This document shows positions 1 to 17,408 of a stretch of 64,000 bases of DNA, piece by piece. Source of the DNA: Ophthalmolycus amberensis (Eukaryota; Chordata; Actinopteri; Perciformes; Zoarcidae); assembly GCA_024529925.1 (NCBI GenBank), contig JAFEUB010001418.1, positions 62,001 to 126,000 on the forward strand, in the 5' to 3' direction. The notes beneath the pieces were generated by a model that saw nothing but the letters and a program-made list of their open reading frames with translations, was not told where the DNA came from and searched no databases. Made by a program: the position numbers and the translations under genes. Numbering within the stretch: the stretch's first letter is position 1; each line of letters begins with the position of its first letter.

Positions 1-3553
<3,553 letters not shown>

Positions 3554-5010
3554 CACAGAAACTGCACTCTGGAGAGCCACCTGAGGATGAGAGGTAGGAA
3601 GGAGGAAGAGGAGGAAGGAGTCGTGCCATACTGTGAACTGACTCTCTCATCAAGACCGACTTTGCCACCGTCTCAAGGCGCGCACACGTTCAACCGGAGG
3701 ACGAACTTTTCTTTTGTTGCACATTTAATTTAACTAAAAGACTTCTGAGTTGCACCGACGTGTGTGTGTGTGTCGTCCGCTTTTATTACCTGCTCCAGAC
3801 AATCGTCGTCTTCATCGTGATGACGATGAGGACAGTCGACCCATCGCCCAGCGGAGGAAGGAGCTGAACGAATCCCTCGCTGTGAGACCTGTGCAAAGCC
3901 ATCGTCTTCGCCACACTCCCCATCTCAACCCAGCACTGTCCCATCAGCACACACCTGACATTTTTTACTCCCCTTTTTGTTTTTTAGTGCTGCGGTTCAT
4001 GCACTTTTTTGTTTTGTTTTTCTTCAATCGATTCAAAAACAGCGGACGGAACACAGATTCGCACGACCCATCTGGAATGGGAGTCATAAAGAGTCTAATT
4101 TTACTTTATGTGAAGACGAGGACACGTCGTCTTGATGTTCTGGGTTTAGAGGGGGGGTTATAAAGAATTATTAAATATATATATATATATTAGCTGCGCC
4201 TCGTCGTTCACTCTGAGAACTCTTTGTTCTCTCGGAGGTTCTCGTCGCTGTCCCCCCTCCCCCCCCTGGATGCACCCTCCCCGTTCTCGGATGGAGCATT
4301 AAACATTTACGCAGGGAATAAAAAGTTTCTTTTGTTTTGTCTTGGGAAAGGTTTGTTTTTGTCTGTTTATGTTTCCGCTCTTGTTGATGTAATTAGTGTC
4401 AAAGTGATGTGTAAAAATGAATTGATGGAAAGGAAAAATAAGTAGGACTGTTTCTAGGTAGTACATTTTGTACAGATGAAACAAATTCCAATTGAACTCT
4501 GCCAAGTGCCTGGTTTCCAACCATAGATACATATATACAAGCTTTTTTAGTTGTTTTATTCAAAATATGTAAATATATGTACATATATATTATATATATA
4601 TATATCTATGGTTTTGCCAGGTTTTGAACTACCTGTGATGTTACTCAGGGTGGCAACACACGAGGATTATTTACTGGACGTCAACGCTCCGCTGACGTCG
4701 CTTAACTTCATCTGGACTGTTTCACCGTTTTGGGGACGTGTGATATCGGTCTCTTTTGTGAATAATCATGGTTTGTTTTTTTTTGGTCTTTTGTTCAGCC
4801 AAGTGTTTTGAGTTGCTCGTTGTGCAACTGGAGCGCTGAACACAACAAGACAATTGGGAACACAGAGAAAAGAAAGAAAGAGAAAGGAAGGAAGATGCCT
4901 AGCAGACGTATGTTGATGTTTCGTGCATGTTCCTCAGCCCATCACAAATGTGACGTTAGAATTGCACTAGACAGTTGCACCTCAAATAAAAAATGAAAAC
5001 AAATAAGTAA
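3554..5010 (+). other. tsc22d1: tsc22d1 3' untranslated region
   Basis: This non-coding stretch follows the tsc22d1 stop codon. AATAAA signals lie at 4317-4322 and 4985-4990, so the transcript could end at either. It contains T-rich runs and short TA repeats near 4175-4190 and 4580-4610. Open frames here lack coding character and are not called. Confidence 0.7.
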
Positions 5011-5269
5011 AAAAACTGGACTCTTTTTCAACAATGTCGTGGATGTACAGAAATATATATAGGTAGAAGTTTGATTTTAGTCATAAACGTACGAATTTTC
5101 TCCATTTAGAAACTATAAACTATGGATTTAAATCATTAAATTGATGCATTAATATAGTTTTCCCTCAAATGAACCATGTTATCCCACAATATCCCACATG
5201 TTCTAGCTAATAAACATCCCTCACTGCCTCCCAGTTCACCCACAGAAATCCCAGTTAAAAGCATGAATG

Positions 5270-5500
5270 GCTGCGTCCTCCATAGACCTCAGCGCACATG
5301 CGCAGAAGTGTACCAGCATGTAAATATTTACTTAAACATCGACCTCTCATTGGTTACATACGACCGAGCCCACTCCAGAGTCGTGTTACGGTTACTCCGC
5401 CCACCGCACGTGTTCCTGCGCTCTCGTCGAGGACGCGCGAACGGGAGCGCGCAGATATGTGGGACGACGACGTCACGTGAAGGCGATTATAGGAGCTGAA
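5270..5500. promoter_or_regulatory. Orphan CpG-rich promoter-like patch
   Basis: This patch is unusually CpG-dense for its surroundings. It holds an inverted CCAAT box (ATTGG, 5349-5353), a GC-box-like CTCCGCCC near 5396, an E-box CACGTG at 5407-5412, and GACGTCACGTGA (CRE-like plus E-box) at 5469-5480. It lies about 300-500 bp past the tsc22d1 polyadenylation signal with no recognisable coding gene beside it. It could start a non-coding RNA on either strand. Confidence 0.4.
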
Positions 5501-8500
5501 CATTACAACGTGTGTTTGTGTGTAAATTGGTTTTAAAAGCGCCTTAAACTGTAGTATTTAGCTCTGTTTGTGTTTATCACATAATAAAAGTATTTTTAAT
5601 AGAGCATTCAAAACTAGGGATTGCAAAAGTGCTTTAAAATAGAAAAGTAAAATGTCTAAAAGTAGTAACCTCTCTGTAACTAGTAACACCAGCTATATAC
5701 TAACTATAACATAGGGTTGTTCTAGTTTATCCCATTTATTTTGGCATTTTTGATTAAATTCTCTCAAATCTAACATGTAAAATGAAATTTCCTCTCAATT
5801 CAGGCGATAAAAACTATTTATTTTAGAGTTTCTTAGTTGTTTTAATGAAAAGAAACTGCTTAATGTGATAGTTTTTGTTTTGTTTTTTTACAATTCTGGT
5901 TGAAGTTTGACCTGGCTACAATGAAGAGCTTCCGTTTGTGGTGTCCTGGGACCAAATCGAATTAATTGAGGTCTTTAATCTAGTGAAAATCCATTTAGAC
6001 GGCCTCGACCTGGCCTCCTCCCGCTCCTCAGGTCAGTCTGATCCCAGACCCCGACCTCGACGAGTCTGACTGGCTGGCTCGGTGGATCAGACGCCGCGTG
6101 GCGACAGAGCTCCTGTCCAGATGGCACTTTCACAAATCCCCTTTCATTGACAAAAGGTGTTTTCTTCAAGCACGCCGCCGCCGGGACAGGATGTTCTCCG
6201 AGGCCGAGGGACCACACGCGGATTAACCTCGTCTATTTGCGCCGCTGCTGATGTTTGGAGGCACAAATATAGAAGACAATTACTTACATTGTGTGCTGTG
6301 ATCCAGCCAGTAAAATCTTTAGGCCTGCTGGCATATTTAAGTGGTTTATTAGTGTCCAACCAGAGGTTTTATTGACGAGAGCGCACATAAAATGATATCC
6401 TCACAACCGCTGTTTCCGGCCCAATGTCTCCAGACATACAAAGACCACTGTGCCCCAAAATCAACTCTAAAAATCATCTCTACACCCCCTGAACTGGACC
6501 CCCCACTGAGAAAGCAGGTGGCCTGCTGGTTAAACCCTGAGCGCCCCCCCCCCCCTACATGGGGTAAAGCCTGTCTAGGCATCAGAAATACGCTTTGTAC
6601 ACACACAGAGAAAAACCTGATAACAACACTCATCGCTGCGAAATCCCAAATATACACTGCGGATGAAACCAGATTTAGTAGTTGAGTTAAGAGGAAACAA
6701 ACTAGGAAACAAAGGAATCCATGCAGATAGAGACCTGAGAGGTCACAGAACAGTTTGTTCTCATATCTCCTCTTTTCCCGGCAGTGGGCTTCCTCCTCTA
6801 ATCTCGTCTGTTATTGAACATTAGGACAAAAATATTGAGTAGAAGGAGATGTTTGCTCACGTTTTTTCATTCACAAACATCTGCACAAACAAGGACCTTG
6901 ACGGATGAAACAGTTTTGCTGAATGCACAGCCAAATGTGTCAGGACTGAGCTGATGAAACTAAAATAAGCAAATGTTATAGATGGTGTTGGAAAATATTT
7001 GGCGTCATGTTGACTCTGTTTGTGCAGATAAAATGAATTATTTTTCAAATCAAACTGTGAAAATATCCATCAAAATAGAACCCGAACCAATCTGAAGATG
7101 CTGATACCACTAACTTGCAAACCGCACACACACACACACACACAGTATTTCATGGGGATTTGGTATTTTGTTGGGAAGCTTATGTTCAGTGTTCCCTGTC
7201 CTCGTTTGTCCTCCACCCAAAGTCACATTTGTCGGAGCTACGTGCCACCGCTGCCCTCTGAAAATTCCAAAAACAAACCGCAGACGGAAGCACGGGGAGA
7301 GAGAGGCCCGTCACTGGCGTCCCACTGGGAGAGAGGGGGATTATGGGGGATTACGGCCCTCTCTCATCCTCCACTTGTCCTCCCCTCAGCACCTTGTCAA
7401 AACAAGAGAAAGTTCACATCCTCAAATCTCTTTCAGACACACAACAGATCAGTTAACCCGACTTCTTAATGACTTCTCTTCCCTCACTCAGCTGATTGTG
7501 CTTCTTTACCGCGTACATCTGGTTTCACTGGTTTTCTAAAATGTCTGCGTCATTGTTTATTCAGCGGTGTCATCGTGAGAAAGCAGGTTTCATTCGACAG
7601 CTGTAGCTCTAGTCTAGATGATTTGAATTCTTTCTTTGTTTTTGGCTGACACACATTTGCATGCGTCTGTGCAGCCAGACAGTCATTACACCGGCGCTTG
7701 GAGGACTTTTAAGTTCATGGGCCGTACAGTGGCATCAATAGCGATTGATTTCCACGGCCGCACGGCCTGACATCAACTGTTTGATGAAGAGGAGACGGCC
7801 CGTCCTCTGCACACTAATGTGCTGACCAGCAACGGTCGTTGGGGCTGTCGCAAAGCCAGCGTGAGCATTGAACTCGTCCTTCCTCGGCCTCCACGTGAAC
7901 ACTCGGCACTCGCAGTTCAGAGAGAAGTTGACCATTGTGCGACACGATGTGACCCAAAACCACAGCCGTCCCCAAAATAGCCTGGAACGTGACCTGATTG
8001 AGAAAAGACCTGCGTAGACGATCTTTCAGCTCAGACCATGACACATTTCACGTTTCTCCTTTTTCTGCATATTCACCACAGCTGGTGTGTTTGAGCAGCT
8101 GTGCAGCAAATGGTGGACGAGAGGCCGAGGCGTGTTAAAAGCCATGCAGACCTGACCCTAGATCAGCCCAGCAGTTGAAGGCCTCATCTGGCCGTCTGTG
8201 TGGACACATCTGCAGGAGAAGCTCACAAATCCTCCTTTTTGTTTGCGGGGGGACAGTGGGTGTGCTCAGTGTGCAGATAATTTGACACAGCGGAGTGAAA
8301 CAAACCGTGACTTTTCCCTCAAAGCATATTTGTTCAGCGATCATCTTAGCGAGACTCTTCCTCCACAGACCCTTTCTTGCACAGCAGAACTACTTGGGGA
8401 GTAATTTTGCTCTCTTGCAAAAATAAACAGCAAGTTAACTGATAGATGGAGCTGATCCATGTCCGAGATTTACTCCCCAGTGTGTTTTAATCCTCTTTCA

Positions 8501-11500
8501 TTGCTTCTGAAACTCTTATTTCTGCGTATCATCCATGTCCTCGAAAGCCTCCTTCATCCAGCGTCTGGTACATCGTGTGCAACCAAATCTGAACACGCGC
8601 TGTCTGAGGTCAGCTTCTATCACTGCGGTGCTTCCTGTTTGCTTCCCGTTTCTGAGACGGGAAGAGAAATCAGCCGCCTCCTCTTCTCACCTCACCCCCG
8701 GTTTCCACTTCCGTTATCTTATTTTAAAAGGGCAGTGGGAAGACATGCAATTTCAACAACCTATCGCCATCATTATGTGTCATTATACTGAGAACACTGT
8801 CCTGCAAATGGCATCTTCATCTTTATTTGTTCGTCTTGAGACAAACACGGAATGGACGTTGATTCTAATATGGTGAACGATTATGGCTTTTCCAAACCAA
8901 CTGTCATGGCCTTTTAAATGATGTACATGGATATTAAATGAATGAATAAGTCACTTAGCAGTGGCGCTCCACCTTTCATACACGCACTTTAATATTAAAT
9001 CAGACTTCTATTTAATTATTTACAGTCTGGTGTCTGAAGATAAAATGCCCCCCCCCTTCCTTCAAATTCTTCCCTCGCGTGGAGCAACACCAGCAGGAAG
9101 AAAACGCAGGCGGAGGCGAGGAACGGAGAGGAGCACCAACACAGTGGAGAGAGAAGCCTGCCCGTCTCTCAGGTGTGACATTTAAAGCTCATCATTTCCC
9201 TTGATGCACCAGCGTCCGTCTGCTGAATCACTGCAGCATCCGGCACGGGAGACGATGCTGCAGTGACATCACCGTTACTGCCAAAGACAAATTGGCAACG
9301 CGTTGCGACTGAATCGACATGAAGCAGCTATTACTTTGTAGAAACTGCAGCAGATATAAACACAGCAAACAGAGATCCTTCACCATTGCAACTCCTCTTT
9401 ATGTTCATTTACCAGGATTTACTGCACCACCACAGCCTATATTTCAGATGATATCAGGTAATTATCTATTTATGTTGCCACTGAGGTTTTCCATCAAGAA
9501 ACAAGGAAAACAATGGGCATTGATTGCCTTTTTTTGCCTGAATAATCCCTCTTCTAAACTGAATTACACCACATGGATTGATACAAAGATATGCTGCGTT
9601 GATATGTAGGTCAAACACAGCTTACCCCCCTCCTCTCTTGAGGCTTCGAGAAGAACAAGGTGTTCTAGTACATATCGTATACAGCTGACTCGCACGCACC
9701 CCACTCGTATATGCACAGATAGACAGACGTTTCTATTATATGCATTGTATCAGCATCCCCATCGAAGACAGCAGGAGCAGCATTAAATATGAGTATCAGG
9801 AGTGGGAAATAAATAATATATTCTAACGTGAGGTGAAGTAAAATGGTTCTTTAAATAGTTTCTGCACATGTGCAATGTCATTTGTCACGATTGATTTAAA
9901 AGCACGCTGAGCTTCCAGACTAATTCATATCTCCTCTCGCTCTGCAAAATGTTCCCAAACAAGATCTTATGTCCCTCCTTTATCCAACACCGACACAAAT
10001 GCTGTATTTGTAACTTTAGAAACGTGGGAGCTGAAGGTTGGTGCAACTCACACCGACTCAGGCTGATGAAAACGTACACAAAGAAGCACACATTGAGGCT
10101 TTGAGAGCAAACAAAGGCAGAGGAGGGGTCAGTGTTTCAGCAGCAGGCACGATACAGCACAGCGTGTCAAATACTGTAGATCTCAGAAAATCACTGACTT
10201 TTCAGGCGTTCACCTGCTCAGCATTGTCTGTTTTGTCGCTCTGTGTGATTTGTCATTCTCGCAACACAAAGTGCCAAAGCCAACAAGACATAAGCTGCTG
10301 CCACGGCTTACAAATATGAAGAAAAAGATGCGACAGAAAAGCTTGTAATGCGACAGAAAAGCTTGTAATGCGACACGTTTTCAAAGATTCACCCCCCGAG
10401 GGAGTCTCTCTTGTAGTGGCTGGCATGCTGGTATGAAACACCTCAGCATTGTGAAATAATCAGCTAAAATGTGCTTTAACGTTGACTGCGATGGGTGTTT
10501 TCTACTTTATCTCGGACTCCTCACTGACCTGCAGCCACTCGGCCCGCTGACGCTCTCTTCTTCTAAAAAACACAGGAAAAAGGCAAATATTGGCGTCTAA
10601 ACACCCACACACACCTGGTGTACAGTACCGAGTGGTAAACAAGCGGCCTCTTCGCAAGCGGGAGTTGAAAAGGGCTGCTGGGTTTGTTTGCATGCTGTGT
10701 TTATCTCTGGTCTGGAACCCTTATTTAAAGTGACATAAGAGAAGCACAGCCATAAAGCGTGGCCACTCAGTTTATCATTGTTTTTGCAGCCTGCGGCGAG
10801 AATATGCTGTAAATGTCCTATTTTTAACCTATTTGTAGTGTTTGAAAAAGGGGATCCTGCAAAATGAACTTCCTTCTTACAGAAAAAAACCAACTTGTCC
10901 TCGGCCGAGGGGTGAGCTTTGTGTTTTTTAGTTCTCCGTCATAGAGGAACATTTTAGGAACAGAACAGGGTGGGTGGAGGGGAGGATGTTCATGGCTTTC
11001 ATTGGCGACGTTTGATGCCTTGTGAAGAAAGAGGGTGAAAAAAAAGCTGCTGCAGAGTGATAAAAGTGCAGCTGTGGTTTCTGTTTGAATAAATCGGGAA
11101 CAGTATGTACGGGACGGTGCAGAGCTTTTCCATCTCTGTATGTCAGAGACAATAAAAGACACTGGGAGAGAGAGAGTATATTGAAGTTCCACTTCCTTCC
11201 CACCATTCCTTCCTTCTCAGTTTCATTCATAATTTAGTGTCTCACTGCTCTGCCTGCAATTAGGGTACAGAGAGGAAACGAGTCCAGGCAAGTCCCCTCC
11301 TCTTGCTAGCACGCACACTTGTCCGTATGACGTAATGCTCGACCCGGGACTCCCTGCTGCTCCCTTTAACTAACCACGATTACAGCTGGAGGATTAAAAG
11401 TGCCTTTACAAACATGACTCACTGCTGCGTGGGTGGGTGAGAAGCACAGACTCTGCCCGCCTCCACATCTACATTTTGGCGGGGGGACCAAAGACATAAA

Positions 11501-11739
11501 CAGAATACTGTATATATGTGTATATATATATGTGTGTGCAAATAGATTCATGATTCATTTGAGTCTAAATGAATCCCTATAAGTCACGATGCCTGTCACA
11601 AGTGGTCACGCGTCTCTCAGCGAAGCTGCACGCCGCCCACATGTGTTCAGTAATGTAAGCTGGTTTTAGGACAAAGACTCGCTGAATGTGTCCTAACATG
11701 CGTTTTTAGAAAGAGCTCTGCCAGCCGTGGATACCAGTG
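5501..11739. other. Intergenic DNA, no gene recognised
   Basis: No splice-consistent coding exons were recognised on either strand. Minor repeats are a (CA)n tract near 7124-7143, a 20-bp unit duplicated in tandem at 10328-10367, and a short TA/TG repeat near 11510-11540. Conserved enhancers are possible but cannot be recognised from one sequence. Confidence 0.6.
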
Positions 11740-11747
11740 CGTTAGAG

Positions 11748-12641
11748 CAGTGATTCTCAACTGGTGGGTCGCGACCCAAAAGTGGGTCGCGGACCCGTTT
11801 TCAGTGGGTCGCGGGCCTTTGCCTGACAAAAAAAAAAAAAAAAGATTTGATTTTGAAGGGCATTTTTTATGCAGCGGAATTATTCCAGCATTTACGGCAC
11901 TTGTTCAGCGGTGCAGGAAAAACACCGACCAATGCGTTGTGAATCACATCACGTGATGAAGCTCAGCCAATCAAATATGAGTATTCTTACAAGTTTCCTG
12001 ACTTGAGTGAGATGTACACACACCGTGACACACGGGGAGAGACGAGGATATATGAGCAGAGCAGGACGATTTATTGAGGTGTGAGTCGTGAAAGTCAAAT
12101 CATAGGACGATCTCCAAAAGAGAGAAATGGCCAGAGAGACCAGAGTCATTAGACTCTGAAGAATTCACCTACATGAGTCTGTCCAGTCAAACACTAATTT
12201 CTCGTTTTAGAAGATGAGAAAAATATAATATTGTGGCTTTTTCACTTCACCCTGAATGAACTGAATTTAAAGCTGCAGGGCAATTCAGTGAAAATTATTT
12301 TGCTAAAATTAATTTCGTTAAGTAATTTATTTTATAATCCAGCCGTTATTTTACTTGAAATGAGAAGAACATTTATTTATGTATTTCTATGTATTATTTA
12401 TAATCCATCCAGTTAAATTTGAAAAATGAGAATAATATTTGTTAAAATATAATTGATGTGTGCTTTCTTTATTTGATTTGACAGTTGTTGACTACACAGA
12501 GACGTTACTACTACTAGACTTCTTGAATATAGATATACCCAAATTATATATATATATATATATATAATTTGGGTCGCGGGTCCCGGCTTGTCATTAAGGG
12601 GTGATGGTGGATCCCGCAGCCAGACCAGTTGAGAACCACTG
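11748..12641. mobile_element. Non-autonomous hAT-type element with 8-bp target duplication
   Basis: The left terminus CAGTGATTCTCAACTGG is matched by a right terminus whose reverse complement is CAGTGGTTCTCAACTGG. The element is flanked by a perfect 8-bp direct repeat CGTTAGAG at 11740-11747 and 12642-12649. Eight-base duplications and CAGTG-type ends are typical of hAT transposons. The interior (894 bp in total) is AT-rich with no transposase frame, so it would have been mobilised in trans. Confidence 0.92.
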
Positions 12642-12649
12642 CGTTAGAG

Positions 12650-12837
12650 TGTGTGTGTGTTTGTCTGCGTTGCTCAGGTAGCAGGGTGTGTCTCCGTTAT
12701 GGGTGTGTGTGTGTGTGTGTGTTAAAGGTTTCGTTTATTACATCTATTTTTGGCCTGGGCTATTTCCTGAAGTCAAGCGAAACCTTTTCGGCATGTCACG
12801 CTATTACATTAACAATTCCCACATTCCTGATGCAACG

Positions 12838-12871
<34 letters not shown>

Positions 12872-15359
12872 TGGACCAGTCTGAAGCCCAGCCACACCCT
12901 TTAATAGCTCTGCACACCTTCACCTGGTTTCTTTGGAAAATGAACGCCCTCGTTACCAAAGAACTCAGAAGATTTGAATCATCAATGAATCACATGCTGA
13001 CAATAATTACTGCACATCTAAGCACATTGCAGCAATGTGAAAATCAGGCCAGGATGTTTAAAGTTGGTTTCGAGGTCAGCGGGGTCTGCCGGTAAACTGG
13101 CAGGCTGGTGTTGTTTAGTCTAACGAGAACCAGTGGGAGCAATTAGAGGCCAGCAGAGTAACACTGGTTCCCCCCGTGTCTGCTGAGGGATATCCCTCCT
13201 CACCTCTTTTTAATTTGGCTGGCCACACACTTTGTTTCCCCCTCCCTCTTGCACAAACACAGACGTAGAGCTGTCTCGTGAGTCAGGATTAATCAGCTTT
13301 GTGGGACGGACCCTTCTCCGGAGTTGCCTGGATAACTTTACAGAGACGGTAATTACTTGCACAAACAAAAGAAGGTCAATGAACTCCCTCGGGTCTCTGG
13401 AGGTGTAGCCATCCTCAAGTGTACTGAGCCGTCGCGTGAGGCAAACAATTACTGGTAGCACGGAAATGTAGGTTTCTCTGGGACTCTGAAACGGACGTCC
13501 ATCTTTCTGAGATCAACTAATCCTGACTTCTCTCCTGACTGCTGCGACCTGGAGAGGAGCAAGGAGGTTCACTTTGTGACTGAACTGCTGATGTCAGAGA
13601 GGAAAACTATACTCTGGTGTGTTTATGCACACAGAAGCTCAGCTGATTTCGAACCCACACTTGAGTCAGAGGAGGTGAAGAGCCACCCACCACTCACCAG
13701 CTGCTGGGTGGGAGTCAGTTGTTAATGACTATTAGATATCAGCAAGGGGTCTGGTTTCATGATGGCTGAAAAGTTTTGTTTGTCTTTTATAAAAACCCCA
13801 TCAAGCATCTTGAACCGGAACCTGTGGCTCCTGTAAAAACAACAGCAGATGAGTCACAACACATACTTTCATAGGACGTTTATCTTCAGACTGACTTGTT
13901 TTCTAAATGGCTTTCACAGAAGACAGTATCCCAGTCTATCTCATTGCAGTTTAGATAACATCAGCGATTTGGTTTCCACCTCTATACCGCTCTGCCAACA
14001 CTCAGCAATCTACCACACACGACGGATTGGCACGCACTCCAAGTCCAAGTCTCAAGTCTTTTACAGGGAAAATATAAACTCTAAATTGTCATATCAGCTC
14101 ATTTTGTTTGTAAATCCCGAAACTCCCCCTTTATATTTTAGCGGCCAAGTGGAATAGAAAAATGTGTCGCAGCCAAATAAATAAAACCAGCAAGTGGTAG
14201 AGGGCTGGTGTTACATTCGTTCCCTAATCAGCGAGGCTAAAATAGCTCAGCCTGGATGACATTTATGTGGAGTTTCATATAAAGGAGCTCACTGCTCCTC
14301 AGTGTGGAAACCTCTTGTTTTGTTTGTGCTACACAGTGCGCTTGACAACAAATGAAGTTGCATTAGTGTCGTCGCAACAAATAAGTGTTTTATTTTAAGA
14401 GTGTTTTTGCCCACATTATAGAATAAAGAAAGAAATATAGTATAGAAATAGCCATTTGTTGTGTATTTTTAAAAGGCTTCAACCTCTCTGCCAGTGGCAT
14501 TCCTACATACACTGGCCTGTCCTTTCTAAGAGGACCTTTTGGGCAGTTTGCTGCACATTAGCCCGTGACTTCATGCGTGTAATATACTGTGTTTCGACAG
14601 TTTGAGCGGAGGGGGGGGGAGGGCCGGGGACGGAGCGGAGGGCCGGGGACGGAGCGGAGGGCCGTCCGGCTGAGGACGCGCTAATAAGGTCAGCCAGACA
14701 GAGCGGCACTGCGGTGACGCAGGGAGCCAGACCGGCTGGACGGACTCCCCAAGTGCACCTTGAAGGAAGTGGCCCACCAAACTACATATTTGTGGTTGAG
14801 TGGGTAAGGAAAACACATTTGCCCGTCACCTCACACACATTCAAACAGACTCCCTGGTTGTGGAGTAATGGCCACGACAAGAATTCTCTTAAAAAAAAGG
14901 ACAGTTTCATTGTTGAGGTAGTTTTGAGTTCTGGTTGAAGTGGCACAGTCCCGCCCTTGTTAGGGCGGCAGTGGGACTGTCACCTCGCAGACCATCACGC
15001 GACCCAGTGGAGCGGACGCTGGAACAGCGTGTACCAAAACAACACCATCACATCGACAGTTAGAGGAGACACTTGGCTTCTGTTTTGCATGGGTCGCTGT
15101 TGGGGACACTGACTGGACAAAACCGATGAACTGTCGCCACCCGACCTCAAATCCCATCCCACGCACTGCTGATTTAGTCTCAGAACACAGAACAAAGTGC
15201 ATGCCGTCCTGTTATTAAAGGACAAACTATTTGAGAGCGGAGACATATTTTTAATACTTATATCTCTCAGACAAAACGTGTGCATTTAATGGATCACATC
15301 CAGCAAGAACGGTTGTTAATATCAAACTACTGAGGGTTTTCTGATGACATCTATCAGTT
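12650..15359. other. Intergenic DNA with simple repeats
   Basis: No gene is recognised. It holds GT-rich microsatellites around 12649-12722, a (CA)n tract at about 12840-12868, a GC-rich 19-bp unit repeated twice at 14621-14658 followed by a partial third copy, and an imperfect hairpin around 14945-14981. The last part before 15360 is probably the 3' UTR of ccdc122, with reverse-strand ATTAAA at 15285-15290. Confidence 0.6.
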
Positions 15360-17408
15360 TTAAGGACCACTGACCGCTGAGTCCTGAGATGACTCCAGCT
15401 GCCCTTTGAGCTCGGCTAGCTGTCTCTCCATGTGGTAGACGTCTTCAGACATTTGCCTGAGCGAGTAAAGGAGTAAAAATACTTGTGGTTTGTTACCAAA
15501 ATAACACATATGTACTTGTTGGTATCCTCATATAGTTGCATTTATTTTTTGTTAACCTGTGAACTGCCTGGGCCCTGCTCAGTTGGCAGTGGAGGCGCTT
15601 GACGATGGCTTCATAGCGCCTGTTCTGGATCTGAAGGAGCGAAAACAAAATTATAATCCTGGCCTTCAGTCCTGATATCTTTCCTCGTGGTTTCTCATAG
15701 ATGTCAGTCATGTTGACTTCCTTCTTGCCTTACCTCTATGTCTTTCTTTATCCGAGTATGAGTCGCAAACTCTTTCTGCACTTGCTCTCTCTCCTTAGCG
15801 ATAGTCTCCCTCCTCGCAGAGATCTCCTTCTTCAGAGCATCATTTTCACTCTGCAGAAAAGAAAAAAGTAACAATTAACGTGATTTGTAAAGTTTAGAAT
15901 ATCAATATAATTCAGTATCATCCAGTTATTTTTACTCCACCGTTGCCATTTGCACCGTGTTTCCATTTGGATTCTCCAAATCTTCCTTCAGCTCCTCTTT
16001 CTTCTGCGTCAGCATCCTGACCAGTGCTCTTTTCTCCTCCAGCTCTTTAGTGGACCTCCGTCTGTTTCGCCGCATGCAAAACAGCTGCTCTGTGACCCTC
16101 CATCTTGTTTCGGTAAGTGTTGAACCGTGCCAGTGCCATGTGAGCGTTCTCCTCCTTCTCGCTTATACTGATCTGGAGTTCTGTGTTTTCCTTGCTGATG
16201 GCCACAGAGCGGTCATGCAGGACTTTGGTCTGACGCTCCAGGTGCTCCATCTCGCCCTCCAGCATGAGGAATTCCCTCACTTTAGATCTCAGGCCCTGCT
16301 CTGCCATCTCACCTTTCCTCTCGACATCTGAAAGAGTTGCCTGGATGAGGAACAAACCAAAATGTCCAAATCAGTGTCTTCTCTGCAAATATTCATTTTT
16401 GTGATACAAAGGCATTTGAAATAAGCAGGTAGATGAGATGAAAGAGAGGTCAATGTGTCTATTCCACAGTTGGATTGCATGGATGCATATTCCTTATAAT
16501 AAACTATTTGTAAGTGCAAAAACTTCAAATTAAGTTAGATATTTTGTACCAAATGTACTTTTTGCAATATTACATTAAACCATACAACATTCTGCCTCTT
16601 TTTTTGCTAAACTACTCCTGCATTTGTCATGTGTTGTGTGTTTCATGTGACTTTTGAACATACAAACACTTCATTTTTAAGCAGCTGAAAAATACGGCCC
16701 TGTGCCACCACAATATTGGCAATATATTAAGTAAAACCAGCATATTTGGGGCATCAATTCCACAATAATACCAACTATTTCTACTGTTACTACCACTGCT
16801 AATAGGAAATGTGTACACAGAATAATGTGGTTTACAAGCAGTGTTAGTTTGAGTCGATAATGAATTAATCTAGGGGTAAAGGTGAACCTGCAGGGAGACG
16901 AGTGTCTTCTGTTTCTCTTTCAGGGACTCGATCTGGGCAAAGCCATGTTGGCTGACATCCTCCACTGCCTTGGTTAATGAAAACCCACGTTTCTCCTGTG
17001 TTCCTGAGGGACACATAAGTATGTTTAACCAGCTGACTGTTTATGCAGTTAGCGATCACATTTAGAAAGCAGTATAAAGCTTTGTTGGCAGCCAAGACGT
17101 TAGGTCTATGTAGCTACATGAACCCATAGCTAATGGTGTTATGGCTCCAGTTAAACAAGCACATCAAATTTAATGGTGAACAAAAAAGAAGCTTAAAAAC
17201 AGGTCTACAGTCAGCTAAAATCATGCTAGTTAATAATTGGCTAACAAGGTTATGCTAGTTAGGATTAGCCTATATTTATTCATTGTTAAATCACCTTTCA
17301 TAAACTCGGTTGAACATAGTTTTATTGATTTATGTGATCACTATAAGCACGTCTAACTGTAAATAATATCTTACCAGCTTCACTCTCTCTAAAGTTAACG
17401 GTAGACAT
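15360..17408 (-). CDS. ccdc122: Coiled-coil domain-containing protein 122, with an apparent 1-bp frame break
   Basis: This is a long coiled-coil protein of unknown molecular function. Exons in transcript order are 17375-17408 (ATG at 17408), 16888-17003, 15941-16340, 15734-15850, 15557-15630 and 15360-15456. The C-terminal part reads RRYEAIVKRLHCQL, matching the conserved end of vertebrate CCDC122, and the other exons also align with the remembered human protein. Without the break the product is 278 residues, close to the human length of about 273. The third exon is 400 nt between two phase-0 junctions, so it holds one base too many. Frame is lost at about 16050-16056, where a stop (16047-16049) appears while homology continues in the next frame. 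The end of that exon could also be 15956. It is divergent from mtrf1. Confidence 0.88.

Noticed and set aside
5001..15359. Search for a SERP2-like small gene expected near tsc22d1 by human synteny
   Set aside because: No exon encoding the short conserved SERP protein was found on either strand.
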